DNA of 37,820 bases from Hymenoscyphus infarciens (GCA_001414345.1 LLCB01000432.1:1-37820); one strand, 5' to 3'. Shown: positions 23,570-32,754, counted from the stretch's first letter. Numbers and translations are program-made. The notes: a model not told the origin generated them from the letters alone.

Positions 23570-24470
23570 TCCCCCTCCCTTGAAAAAGACTCGTCCCAAG
23601 TCTTCTATCTCTTGTCGTTCAAGGCTGAATCAGGATGGTGTAAGTATTGTAACATTTGTCGTATTTGTTGGTTTTGTCGTAAGCGAGAAGGTCAGGGTCT
23701 GAATCGTAGCTGACCCGAGTTCGAAGATGCTTTGTTTATCGTAATTTGTCGTAAGCGAGATGTCGAGATGTCGATTTTAGGTCCGAATCGTAACCGACCC
23801 AGTTCGTAGATGCTTGCAAAAGAGACTTCGTTTCCAATCCTTCTATATCAAAGCAAGCATTCGCTAAAAGAGTGTCGTCCGATCCTGTCCGGCAGGTCGG
23901 AGAAAGTTCAAAGTTCAAAAAGTTCAAAAAGTTCAAAAAGTTCAAAGGTCGGAGGTGAATTCAGAGTAGAGTCGGAAGTCGTTCAGTTGAGAGGCAGTGA
24001 TGACTCAGTTAAGAGCTCACTTCGAGAGCGTACCGATTCGTATCCGATTCGAATTGCTAAAAGAGTGTAGGTCGAATGTTATCAAAGTTCCGATTCCGAT
24101 TCCACTTCAGAAGTGGCAGGGAAAAAGTTTAAAGTAAAATCAGAAAAGATTCAAAGCAGAGTCGGAGGCGAACATCGAGAGGTAACGTTGTAGGTGACAG
24201 TGATGTCTCAGCTAAGAGTTCACTTCGAGGGTGTACCGATTCGCATCCGATTCGAATTTGAAATAAAAAAAAGAGTGAAGTCGGAAACGAAAAGTCGATA
24301 ATGTCGTAGATAGTGATAACTTAGCTAAGAGGTCATTATCCTTTCGAAAGCGTACCGATTCGTATCCGAGTTGAAGAATTCAAATAAAAAGGAACTTCTG
24401 GCCTAGCCAGAAGTAAAAGAAAGTAAGAAAGTAAAGACTAGAAAACTCTGTACTAGAGTCAGTAGGGTTT

Positions 24471-25086
24471 CGGCTGGTCAAAGGCGAAGTTGTTGCCGAA
24501 GTTTATCGAATTGTCCAAGTATCTAGGGACAATAAAAGGGGTGGTTTCGGCTAGTCAAAAGAGTTTGTTGCCGAATGTTGAAGAGTTTCGCTGTCTAAAG
24601 TTCAGAACAACAAGAGAAGGGGCAGTTTCGGCTGGTTAAAAGCGAAGTTGTTGCCGAAGGTTATCAAAGTTTCGCTGTCTAAAGTTCAAGACAACAAAAG
24701 GGGTAGTTTCGGCTGGTCAAATGAACTTGATGCCAAAGTTGTTGTATTATCCGAAGTTTAGGACAATAAAAAGGAGTAGTTTCAGCTGGTCAAAGGCGAA
24801 GTTATTGCCGAGGTTGTCTTACTATCTAAAGTTCGAGATAATAATAAGGGTAGTTTCGGCTGGTTAAAAGAGTTGATGCCGAAGTTATTAAAGTTGAAAT
24901 TGTTATCCGAAGTCTAGGATAATAAAGGGGTGGGTTCGGCTAGTCAAAAGAGTTGTTACCGAATTTGAAAATGCTATCCGATGTTCAGGATAACAAAAGG
25001 AGGAGTTTCAGCTAGTCAAAAACGAAGTTGTTGCCGAAGTTGAAAATGCTATCCGAAGTTTGGGATAATAAAAGGGGTATAGTTTC
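24471..25086. repeat. Degenerate tandem array, eight units of 72-81 bp, inside LTR copy 2
   Basis: The anchor TTCGGCTGGTCAAA (or TTCAGCTAGTCAAA) recurs with its CGG/CAG at 24471, 24548, 24629, 24710, 24783, 24857, 24937, 25009 and, truncated, 25086. Spacings are 77, 81, 81, 73, 74, 80, 72 and 77 bp. Each unit also has a GAAGTTGTTGCCGAAG-like block and an ACAATAAAAGGGG-like end. Copy 1 has the anchor only twice (about 6355 and 6435). Confidence 0.85.
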
Positions 25087-25689
25087 GGGTACGACATTTA
25101 TTAGTACTGTCGTAGGAACTGTGTTGCTCAGGCCTGTAGGCCGCCTTGTTCCCTTCAGGGTACTTAAGGACTTATTCATCTTCCGATTCAAAGAAGAGTC
25201 GCTGTTGTATTGTGGGGAGCTTAGAGCTGGATAGGTATTCTGAACCGAAGTGTTTCTTAGCAAAGTTATAATTCCAGCGTCTCTTAAGTGTAGTAGACGC
25301 GTTTCAGAGCTGAGGTATGTGTCCTACATATAGAAGAACCGTTCTAATTCCCTCTAAGTATAGCTGTACTCGAAAAGCGAACGTTTCTTTAGCGTAATCT
25401 TCTCCTAATTCCACTTCTATCTCTTTTAACTTCTATCTCTTTTAACCTTTGTACCGGCGGTTAGGACTCGGTCTGTAACTGAGTAATTCGTATTCTTTTT
25501 TTTTTTTAGTTGTTTACTGGTAGAGGTATTTTCGAGGGAAGTTTAGAGTAGAGTCGGATAATGTTCAGTCGAGATTAACAAAGATAGCGATAACTTAGCT
25601 AAGAGCTCGCTTCTGAGTTTTGTCTTGATGGAAAGCGTATTTCGACCGATTCGTATCCGATTCGAGGGTTGGGAAGTAGTAGGAAGGCA

Positions 25690-26082
25690 TCAGGGGCAGC
25701 TGTGTCCCTTAAGCGAAAGAGGTCTGAATTCGGGCTTCTTGAAAAGCAAAGGAGGGTTCGAACGAAGGTTCGAAAGAGGGTCGGATCGGTGAGGGTTCGG
25801 AGGTGGAGTGTTTTTGAGTTGTTGACTTTGGAGTTCGCTTATGATTTTGTCCTCCATCTCTTGATTAACCGATCGTTTTGTCCTTTGTGTTCTTTGCCTC
25901 CATCTCGTCCGCCTATTATCCGCATATCGTCCGAATTTGGGAAGGTTGTCTTTGGGGGCTAAGCCCTTGTTGTTTCGGCGTGCGGTTGCGGGTAAGGATC
26001 GGAGAGGGTTCAGAGGGTCTTTCGAAAAGGGGGTGGCCCTGGAAGGTCGTTCAACGCCTCGTGGCGGAACTGAATTCGACAT
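25690..26082 (-). CDS. Open frame inside LTR copy 2, 130 aa, unidentified
   Basis: It lies in the sense orientation of the element, not far downstream of the 5' LTR. Composition is rich in Pro, Arg, Ser and Asn (VPPRGVERPSRATPF; NRRTRWRQRTQRTKR), which would suit a nucleic-acid-binding Gag remnant, but no zinc knuckle or capsid motif is visible. The corresponding region of copy 1 has no comparable open frame. It may be a gag relic or a chance frame in GC-richer DNA. Confidence 0.25.
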   Translation of the reverse strand: MSNSVPPRGVERPSRATPFSKDPLNPLRSLPATARRNNKGLAPKDNLPKFGRYADNRRTRWRQRTQRTKRSVNQEMEDKIISELQSQQLKNTPPPNPHRSDPLSNLRSNPPLLFKKPEFRPLSLKGHSCP

Positions 26083-26097
26083 CTTCGAAGATGTCGA
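26076..26097. repeat. 22-bp perfect palindrome next to a G15 run
   Basis: A perfect self-complementary sequence centred on ATCTTCGAAGAT. It is followed from 26101 by a run of 15 G (26101-26115). In element orientation it lies about 360 bp downstream of the 5' LTR. Copy 1 has only a shortened imperfect counterpart (TCGACATATAGTCGA, near 7226) with a shorter G run. Confidence 0.8.
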
Positions 26098-26457
26098 TTT
26101 GGGGGGGGGGGGGGGTAAGAGCAGATTCGGAAGCCTTCGCGATGACTTTTGGTGATAGTCGACTTATTCACCGAACCTGTGTGTAGCAGTCCCTGTACGG
26201 AGAGGGTTATTAGAAGCCTCTGAAACACTTAGCGTATTCCTGCTTCCTTGACGTGTAACATACGATTTTTACTAGCTGTCTATATAGACACTAAACCCTG
26301 GTGTCACTGGCCGTCCGGGAGATCTCTGGAATCCCGGCTATTTGAGGATGGCGTCGTTCGGGTCCGATTCTGGCCTGAAAAAGAAACAAAAGCGACGATA
26401 AGCTTGAAAGAGATATTATAAAGGCCGTCACCGGCGAAGTCGAGTTTAGCCTTTTTA

Positions 26458-26807
26458 TGTAACGGTACGAAATATATACAACTACAGAAGAGGCATATGG
26501 GAGTGCGTTTGGCAGAATGACGTATGTAAATACTAGGCTCTAATACGGAAGAAAAGGCTAAACTGGCCTTTTCTGACTCTAGGAGTAGGCTGCTATATAT
26601 AAGAGGTTCGGACGACAAAAAGGGGTACGAAACCGAACAACGACATACGTCGGCTAATACAAAAGCCCGAACCCTACAAAGTACGTCTAAAAGCCCGGAC
26701 GGACGTAACCTTCCTAAATTAGATAATGCAAAACAACAACTGCCGAAAGCTAATATATACGGCATATACCACGTAATATCGGCTATACAGGACGGCATGC
26801 CGTCACA
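26458..26807 (-). repeat. LTR of copy 2 (5' LTR in element orientation)
   Basis: 350 bp, equal in length to its partner at 23220. Observed differences between the two are transitions. A minus-strand open frame starting in the ATG of the terminal palindrome reads through the LTR into the interior (26304-26798). Confidence 0.9.
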
Positions 26808-27830
26808 CTAGTTACTTTAAAGCTACTAGTTTTAAATAGGTTACTCTTAGTGCTTAAATCGACTCTTACGACTATACTCTCTCTATTAGAGTACTAATAA
26901 ATAAAGTTATTAATCTTTATCTTTAGAAGCTCTTAAAAGGAAGAAAACCTATTCTAGTAGACCTAGCCTAAGACGACTCTAAGAGTAAATAGGCCTCTAA
27001 TAACTACTCTAGGTATAAGAGTACTAATTTAGACGATATCGAAGATAAGAATATAGAACCTATAGAAGTAGTAGAAGCTATAGAAGTAGTAGAATCTATA
27101 GAAGTAGTAAAACCTATAGAAGTAGTAGAACCTATAGGAGTAATAGAAGTAGTAGAACCTATAAGAGATATATTACTACCTACTATATAAAGTCTTAAAA
27201 TTAAGCTGTTTCTAAAACGCTATTATCCTAATACTCTACTACCTCTACTATACTAAGTATCTACTATACCCTTTAAAGAAGCCTTTTAGATACTACTCTA
27301 ACCCTTACTAATAAGGCCTACTAATATTATATATACTAAGTATAAAGGACTCTTAATTAAACGTTTTACTAGTATATAAAGGCGTATTAAAAATAATAGT
27401 ACTAAGTATCTACTTAGTATTAATTAATTAATTAAAGTTAAAGTTAAGCCTAGTACTAATACGCTTAAAGGACGAGATAAGAACATAAAGTATAAGCAAC
27501 TTCTTATATATTTAAAAGAGTATATTAAAGATCGACTAAACTAGCTAATAGATTTCTACTATATCCTAGATAACTATAACTATATAAATAATATAAGTAT
27601 AGGAGGAGATACTATACTAGGTAACTTAACTATAGGAGGCGTCTTAGTATATACTATAGATATAGAAGAAGAGGATAAAGTTAATACCTTAAATCAACTT
27701 CTTAAAGGACTCTGATTAGTCTTCTTACTTATATATTCTTCTCTAGCTTTTTGTCCTTTAAAGGTTTTAGTTAAAGGTTTATTAAAGTATATTAGTATTA
27801 TAATCTAGGAGTGTTTAGATCGAGTAAGAG
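26808..27830 (+). pseudogene. Copia 3' region, right part, possible extra reading frame
   Basis: The plus strand holds a mostly open frame, broken by TAG/TAA at plausible Gln/Trp sites. It includes an 18-bp tandem repeat (27059-27165) translating as PIEVVE units, then KGRDKNIKYKQLLIYLKEYI and SIGGDTILGNLTIGGVL. It belongs to no family I recognise. Copia elements normally end soon after RNase H, so this could be a captured or element-specific sequence. The opposite strand also reads as STTSIG repeats, so the strand is not certain. Confidence 0.35.
27059..27165 (+). repeat. 18-bp tandem repeat in the Copia 3' region
   Basis: About six copies of CCTATAGAAGTAGTAGAA with single-base variants. The period is a multiple of three, so a repeat-rich protein segment is possible. 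Confidence 0.75.
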
Positions 27831-27960
27831 TGTTAAACATTTATACTTGTTATATGATGTAGGTCTTCCTAAACCCTCTTGTATATAAGTAGAGAGTAAT
27901 TCCTCTCTGGAATTGCTTAAGTAATATAATTATATCGAACCTTATACTATCCTTTTAATA
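27831..27960 (+). repeat. 3' LTR of the Copia element
   Basis: 130 bp, the same length as the 5' LTR at 16464. It is preceded by the purine-rich CGAGTAAGAG, a possible polypurine tract. Normal-composition DNA begins at 27961. Confidence 0.85.
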
Positions 27961-28136
27961 AAATGACAGGTACTTCAGGTACCTAGTATAACAACCGATC
28001 TAGACAGGATACTTAATCACCGAACCCCCTCCCTCACTAAATACCCAGTTTCAACCAACCAGCCTAAAATATCCCCGGTACAGATATCCTCCCAATAGTT
28101 CTACTCACAAACAACACGTCTTATACTACACTCCTT

Positions 28137-28500
28137 CTACTTAGGAAATCTCTCTTGATATTCCTTTCCTTGGTCGTTGTAGTGTTCTATTGGTTCCGTG
28201 CAATGCCGCGCTGTTCTGGTCACGGCATAGGAAATCATATCCACATATTCGTCATCTATGATGTATACCCTTTTTGTGAGAGGTGAGCATCGAGTAGGGG
28301 GAGGTGGTATGTTAGACGGCTGCTTGTTTTTCCCTCTTTGTAGAGGAATTCCTTGTCTAGACTCCTGGCATGCGTGGAGGATTGTTGGGTCGGGTCGTCT
28401 AGAGATGGCGGGGAGGCGGTGCGTGGGACCAGATGAGGAGACGGAGTTCAAGGGGGAAGTGGTGGAAGTTTGTGATGGGGGTTTTGCTTTCTGGGGACAT
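28137..28500 (-). pseudogene. 2EXR-domain gene remnant A, frameshifted
   Basis: From an ATG at 28500 the minus strand reads MSPESKTPITNFHHFPLELR then LLIWSHAPPPRHL, the hallmark 2EXR start (FPxELRxxIW), and stops at 28399. The next conserved block, PTILHACQESRQ, lies in another frame (within 28137-28451). After a further shift (GACAAGGAATTC where the paralogue at 29273 has GACAAGAATTT) it reads KRVYIIDDEYVDMI, the expected beta strand. At least two frame disruptions in about 200 bp make a functional product unlikely. 2EXR proteins are a large, poorly understood fungal family once annotated as F-box-like. The closest visible relative is remnant B immediately upstream on the same strand. Confidence 0.65.
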
Positions 28501-28703
28501 CTTTGGGGGTTTTTGGGAATTAATACAGGTGTAAGATTTTGCTACGCTTTGGAAATCATGATGTAGAGGTGAGTGGTATTTGTGAAGCTGGAGTGGAGCT
28601 TAGTATCCATCACAGCCCCTCTGCTAAGCGAGGTGTCCATGAATCAAGAAGATCAAGAAGAGAAAAAGATTCCCTCCCCCCGTTCCCTTGTAAAAAGAAC
28701 AAA

Positions 28704-29584
28704 TCAGGCCAGTCGTTCCCAAAACCCCCCATCCTCAATGCATTCAATTTCCTCCAGAGGGACGAGTTCAATCTCACACTCCTTCAAACAAAAATAATGC
28801 ACCCGGAGTTCCTTGCTATTCAAGTAATTCTTGAGAAAGGAAGCATCATAGCTCTGCCGAGTGGGTGACGTGGGATCATAGATAATGAAGAGGTTGCGGA
28901 GGGAGGTGAATTTGCTAATCCACACTGGGAAGATGTCATATTTGGGTGTGGTTACTAGGGTATGGATCTGGTGGTAGGGGAAGTCGTGGCCTGGGAGGTA
29001 AAGAGGTCAGCTTTGTTTCTTGGGGATCTTACCTAGGAAGTTGAGTGAAAACGGGGATGGGGAAGGCGCAGCCTCGAGTCTCCCGTCCCCACGAAGGTCG
29101 GCCGCTCCTTCCCACACGAGTGACGCAAGTCCTCAAGAAATACACCGGAATGGAAAATGGAAGAAACGAACCATCAGCAAAACGACACCAATCCCTGAAA
29201 ACGACATCCCATTCCACAGACACATAGATCTTCCTCACACTCGGGAACGGGTCGAGTGATCGTTGACAGAGTCTATAGGGTTGGATGATCCTTTATCTTG
29301 CCCTCTTTGTAGAGAAATTCTTGTCGGGATTCGCGACATGCGTGCAGGACTAATGGGACCGGACGGTCGGATGGTGATTGGTTGTTGACTGTTGGTTTGG
29401 GCACGTGTTGGTGTATTAGATATCGCGGTGGTGTTGCGAAAGACCAGGTTTTAAGGCGGAGCTCGGGGGAGAGACGGGGGAAGGGGCGGAACTCTGTCAA
29501 AGGGATAGTGGTGGTTGAATCAGACGACGAGGGAGAAGAAGGGGGAGGTTGAGGTGATGGCGTTGGGGTGTTGTTTTGCGACAT
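28704..29584 (-). pseudogene. 2EXR-domain gene B, probably frameshifted
   Basis: Exon 1 starts at 29584: MSQNNTPTPSPQPPPSS, FPRLSPELRLKTWSFATPPR, then VLHACRESRQEFLYKEGK, in one frame to a stop at 29273. The next family block, RKIYVSVEWDVVFRDW, is in a different frame (about 29240-29195). A good intron (GTAAGATC...CTGACC...CCCAG, about 28995-29036) leads to a last exon reading HDFPYHQIHTLV, WISKFTSLRNLFIIYD, ELRVHYFCLKECEIELVP and ending at 28704. The frame entering that exon (GAADLRGD...FSLNFLG) again differs from the preceding block. Two frame changes with no credible introns suggest a broken gene, though the C-terminal exon is well preserved. Sequencing errors are the alternative. Confidence 0.55.
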
Positions 29585-30137
29585 CTTGGGTTTGAGATGC
29601 GGTGTAAGTATGGTGTGGACTCGAGATAAGTTTGTGAAGTTGAAAGAGTGGGGAGGGGGAGGGTTTGGTGTCCCGACAGCTTAGCGAGGAGTGAAAAAAG
29701 GAGGATCTAAGGTCCTGTTTGGTTCGCATTTTGAACCCTTGATTTATTCGTTGAATCCAGCTTGCACGGGCTACTTTTCATTCGCTTATAATTGGAATTG
29801 ATATTCCTAAATTAAATTCTTATGCCGTTTGGTAAATGTATAGTGAATTGCTTATTGAAAAGGATTCTCTAACGCTTACCTAAGGAGTACTAGTACGATA
29901 CCGCTAAAACTATGTACGAAGTAGTTAGGTCTAATACGAAGTATATTAGGGTCTTTTAATAAAGTTATTCTTAAAATAGAGAGGTATACTATAGTGTTAA
30001 GTATGCCATAGTATTAGTATTATAAGGTATAAATCAAAGGTTTAATTCGTAAATACTATCTTAGAAAAGTATTCACGAATCGAGCTTTTTTAAATAAGAG
30101 AATTACAAATATTACGCTAAGGCTTAATTTAAATACA
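29585..30137. other. Intergenic sequence grading into AT-rich DNA
   Basis: The first 130 bases hold the presumed promoter of gene B. From about 29870 the sequence becomes AT-rich and RIP-like. The stretch GGTCCTGTTTGGTTCGC at 29713 resembles transposon-terminal sequence, but no convincing partner was found. Confidence 0.4.
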
Positions 30138-30644
30138 GTGAGTTACGAGTTAAGCTTGAATCTGCTCACTTTTTTTATAATCCGAGCTTTTTTTTATTTC
30201 CTCCTTTCTTTAAAAGATAGAAAATAAAAGTACTCTAAAAGAGACGAGGCCTAGCTAGAAAGAAGCGCTATATCTAATTATCTCTCTTCTATATTACTTA
30301 TTAATTTAAAGTAAGTATAATAAAAGTAAACTAAAAAATAGATAATTCTTAAAAAAACCCCTTTTTTAAAAAAATTTCACTACCCCTGTCGCTACCCCTT
30401 TAAGGTTGACAAGACCTTATAAAAATTAAGATAAATATAAAATTATCTGTTTTTATTATATAAAGTTTATAGAGTAATAGAGGACATATAAAGCTCTTAT
30501 TTTCTATTATCTAGGGTATACTAACATATGTTATTGTTAAATAAAGAGCAAAATAAGATAGTAGAGAGGGAAAAGTAGAGATTTTTTTAAAAACGCTCGG
30601 ATTATAAAAAAAGTGGGCAAATTCAAGCTTAACTCGCAACTCAC
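30138..30644. mobile_element. Inverted-repeat element (MITE-like), degraded
   Basis: A 50-bp arm at 30138-30187 (GTGAGTTACGAGTTAAGCTT ... TAATCCGAGC) is the reverse complement of 30595-30644 with four mismatches, all transitions. Weaker inverted similarity continues outward on both sides to about 30035 and 30745 (TTTAATTCGTAAATA against TTTAATTTGTAAATC). The 407-bp spacer has no open frame. The layout fits a non-autonomous DNA transposon; true ends and target duplication could not be set. Confidence 0.55.
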
Positions 30645-30912
30645 TATAATTTAATTTATAAATAAAGGCTTCTTACTAAACGGATTTACAATTCAATACG
30701 AGATTTACAAATTAAAAAAAAAGATTTAATCAGACCTGTCTTAATTATATAATTAGCTCGCTAAATTTTCTACTTTAACTCACTTCACTTATAAAGGCTT
30801 AATATATATATATCTCTAAAGCCAGCTAGTAGTGCTAAAAACGTGTTTTTTATCAATTATTGTTACTTTTTTAACGATATTCATTATAGTAGATAAGAAT
30901 TTATGATATTTT

Positions 30913-31290
30913 TCAAATGGTATATATTACGATAATCCGATATAATATTGTCTCGTCGCCCAAGCCTGGTCCAACGGGAAGAGAATAGCACGGTCGGAGG
31001 AGAAGAAGATACCTCGGCGCTGGTTTCGACTGTACAAACTTTACGTAACTGTAGCCGGGATCAATAAGCTTGGCTACTTGGTAAGACTCTTTGCAAACAG
31101 AGAGAACTGACGACATGAAAGAAGATTTGTTCAGCCCGAAAGCAATTGCCAAGCGCAGTTACCCGATGAGAGGACTTTCCAAGGGTCCTGATAAACCACA
31201 GGTGGGGGCTGAACGAGATACTTCCAGATGGTGGCTCTCAATTGGGCAATTGAGGGGTGTTCAATTGCGTCTCCTTGTCGGCATAGTGAT
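30913..31290 (-). pseudogene. 2EXR-domain gene remnant C
   Basis: On the minus strand, IAQLRATIWKYLVQPPPVVY followed by QDPWKVLSSGNCAWQLLSG (about 31265 to 31131) carries the LRxxIWKY.xxPPPVV motif and ends in a stop. A second frame overlapping it (to 30913) reads LNKSSFMSSVLSVCKESYQ, the VCxESR-type block expected about 60 residues later. No start Met or C-terminal part was found, so this is a short, frame-broken relic. It lies at the edge of the AT-rich, inverted-repeat region. Confidence 0.5.
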
Positions 31291-31299
31291 GTTGATTGA

Positions 31300-31728
31300 C
31301 GGATCAACAATTGGTGAAATTTGGCTTCTTAAGGATTATTTCAAGAATTCTCGAGCTTTATTTCAATAGCTATGCCAGAAATTTCCGCCATGTTGTGCAA
31401 AGAACGTTTGGTTTGTTGAGAAAAAAAAAATTGATTCTACCTAGTGCTAGGAACACCACACTGTGCTTTGCACCTCCAAAAGTCGTGAGTTTTGAATCAA
31501 TAAAGCAGAGGATGTATGAAAAAAAAACCCAGAACTTAGAAAACAATCAGGTATGGACTTAGAATATCATTCTCAAGGCAAAATAGCTTCTTCCACTCAA
31601 TAACATCAACCCGATATCTCCTGCCAAAATAAGCGAACATTAGGGAAACAGCCCCACCTACATCAAACCACATATTTTCTCGTCCACTCGTGCGCAGACA
31701 ATGTTGGAGTCCAGAAACTGCGTTCCAA
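31300..31728. other. Spacer between 2EXR remnant C and gene D
   Basis: 3' flanking sequence of gene D, with an A9-type run near 31421. No feature beyond short chance frames was seen. Confidence 0.4.
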
Positions 31729-32754
31729 TTACTCTTCCAACAACAATTCCCCAGTTTTCCACTCACCCATTTCCCACCACTCCTCAACTGAAGGTCCGGT
31801 TGTAATACGACCAACGCTGATTTCTGCTTGTTTAACGAGTGTGATGGTCATTTCTGGACGCGGACTTTTCTGCTTTGGGATATCACTGGAAAGACTACCC
31901 GAACATTTGTCGGGGCAACTTTTCTCCTTTGTTTCATTTGCGGCCCGCAGTAGGAATTGTATATCCCTTGAAAAGACTTGGCTTGAATCGGTCGGCGTAG
32001 TCAGAAACAAGTCGCGTAAATTCATCAAATAAGGATCAACAATATCTGCCATCAGCTTCTTGGTTCTCTTCTGGAACTTAGCAGAGACTGCGATGTGTTG
32101 GATTTTGTGCACAACCTGCTCGGGGAGTTCTGTAAGTCCTTGTTAGCAATACATTCCATCATCATGATTGTGGAACCTACTTGCGAAGAGGTTTGTGGGG
32201 CTATCCATATCTTTGAATACAACGAGGTCCAACTCAGGCGAGAAAAAGACAGTGGGTTGGAGACCTTTATCGGAACTTTGACGTTTGATAATGTGGTATG
32301 TCGGATGGCATTTATCGACTCCCTGTTGAAAGAGTAATTCGTTTCTTGACTCCCGACAAGTTTGTAGTAGTACAGGAACGGGATATTGAGTAGCTCTTCT
32401 TTTGATTCGACAAGGGTCTCGACGTCGCTTGTCAGTAGAAACCATTAAAACCGCAGGTGTCCTCACATAACCCCAAATAGCGAATCGAATTTCGGTGGGT
32501 AACTTCGTGAAGTAGAAAAAATTTGCGATGGAGCCTTCGGGGTGGGACTCTTGTCGTTCATTCTCTTTCCTAGCCAGAGTTGCATCCGAGAACCTTTTGG
32601 CTTTGCGACTAGGTTGGGTTTTGGTACTTGATGTTCCCTTCATCGTGATGTCGAGTGAGATAATGTCGGGGATTTTCCTGCTACCTGAATGGAAGCTGAG
32701 GTTTTGGATAGAAGGATGGTTCTTTAAGTAGTGGTGGTTTTTTTCGCCAGTCAC
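31729..32754 (-). CDS. 2EXR-domain protein D, intact
   Basis: Two exons (32181-32754 and 31729-32129) separated by a 51-nt intron (donor GTAGGT, branch TTGCTAAC, acceptor TTACAG) give 324 aa. Splicing joins NLFA to KLPEQVVHKIQHIAV in frame. The 2EXR hallmark FTKLPTEIRFAIWGY lies at residues 82-96, the LLQTCRESRNELL block at 129-141 and the ELDLVVF strand at 174-180. After the intron comes the typical IQHIAVSAKF segment and a C-terminal region on which family members differ. The first 75 residues are Ser/Lys-rich and probably disordered; Met38 (MKGTSS) is an alternative start. The domain is common and expanded in filamentous fungi, and its molecular role is not established. It is divergently arranged with gene E, 222 bp away. 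Confidence 0.85.

Larger units (their letters stand above)
23220..26807 (-). mobile_element. Non-autonomous LTR retrotransposon, copy 2, nested in the Copia element
   Basis: Two 350-bp LTRs (23220-23569 and 26458-26807) with termini TGTAACGG(C/T)A...TGCCGTCACA bound a 2888-bp interior. The whole is flanked by a perfect target duplication CTAGT (23215-23219 and 26808-26812). On the minus strand a polypurine tract AAGGGAGGGGGA sits directly against the 23220-23569 LTR, so the element runs right to left. No gag-pol domain could be read, so it must have depended on proteins from another element. RIP damage is light compared with copy 1 and with the surrounding Copia element. The interior carries a tandem array (24471-25086), a 22-bp palindrome and a 15-G run. 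Confidence 0.9.
16464..27960 (+). mobile_element. Copia-type LTR retrotransposon, RIP-degraded, with a nested element
   Basis: Two 130-bp LTRs (16464-16593 and 27831-27960) bound the element. They begin TGCTGAACA / TGTTAAACA and both end TTTTAATA; the differences at their starts are C/T or G/A transitions. The order readable on the plus strand is gag with a zinc-knuckle remnant, protease, integrase, reverse transcriptase, RNase H. Protease-integrase before reverse transcriptase defines Copia (Ty1) type. Without the nested LTR element (23220-26807 plus its 5-bp duplication) it would be about 7.9 kb, with some 2 kb lying between RNase H and the 3' LTR. No matching target duplication is visible (CTTGG before, AAATG after). 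CpA and TpG are almost absent throughout. Confidence 0.88.

Noticed and set aside
29713..30745. A larger transposon with hAT-like ends (GGTCCTGTTTGGTT ... AATCAGACCT)
   Set aside because: The outer ends match only over a few bases and include transversions, and no target duplication was found; only the 50-bp inner arms are solid.
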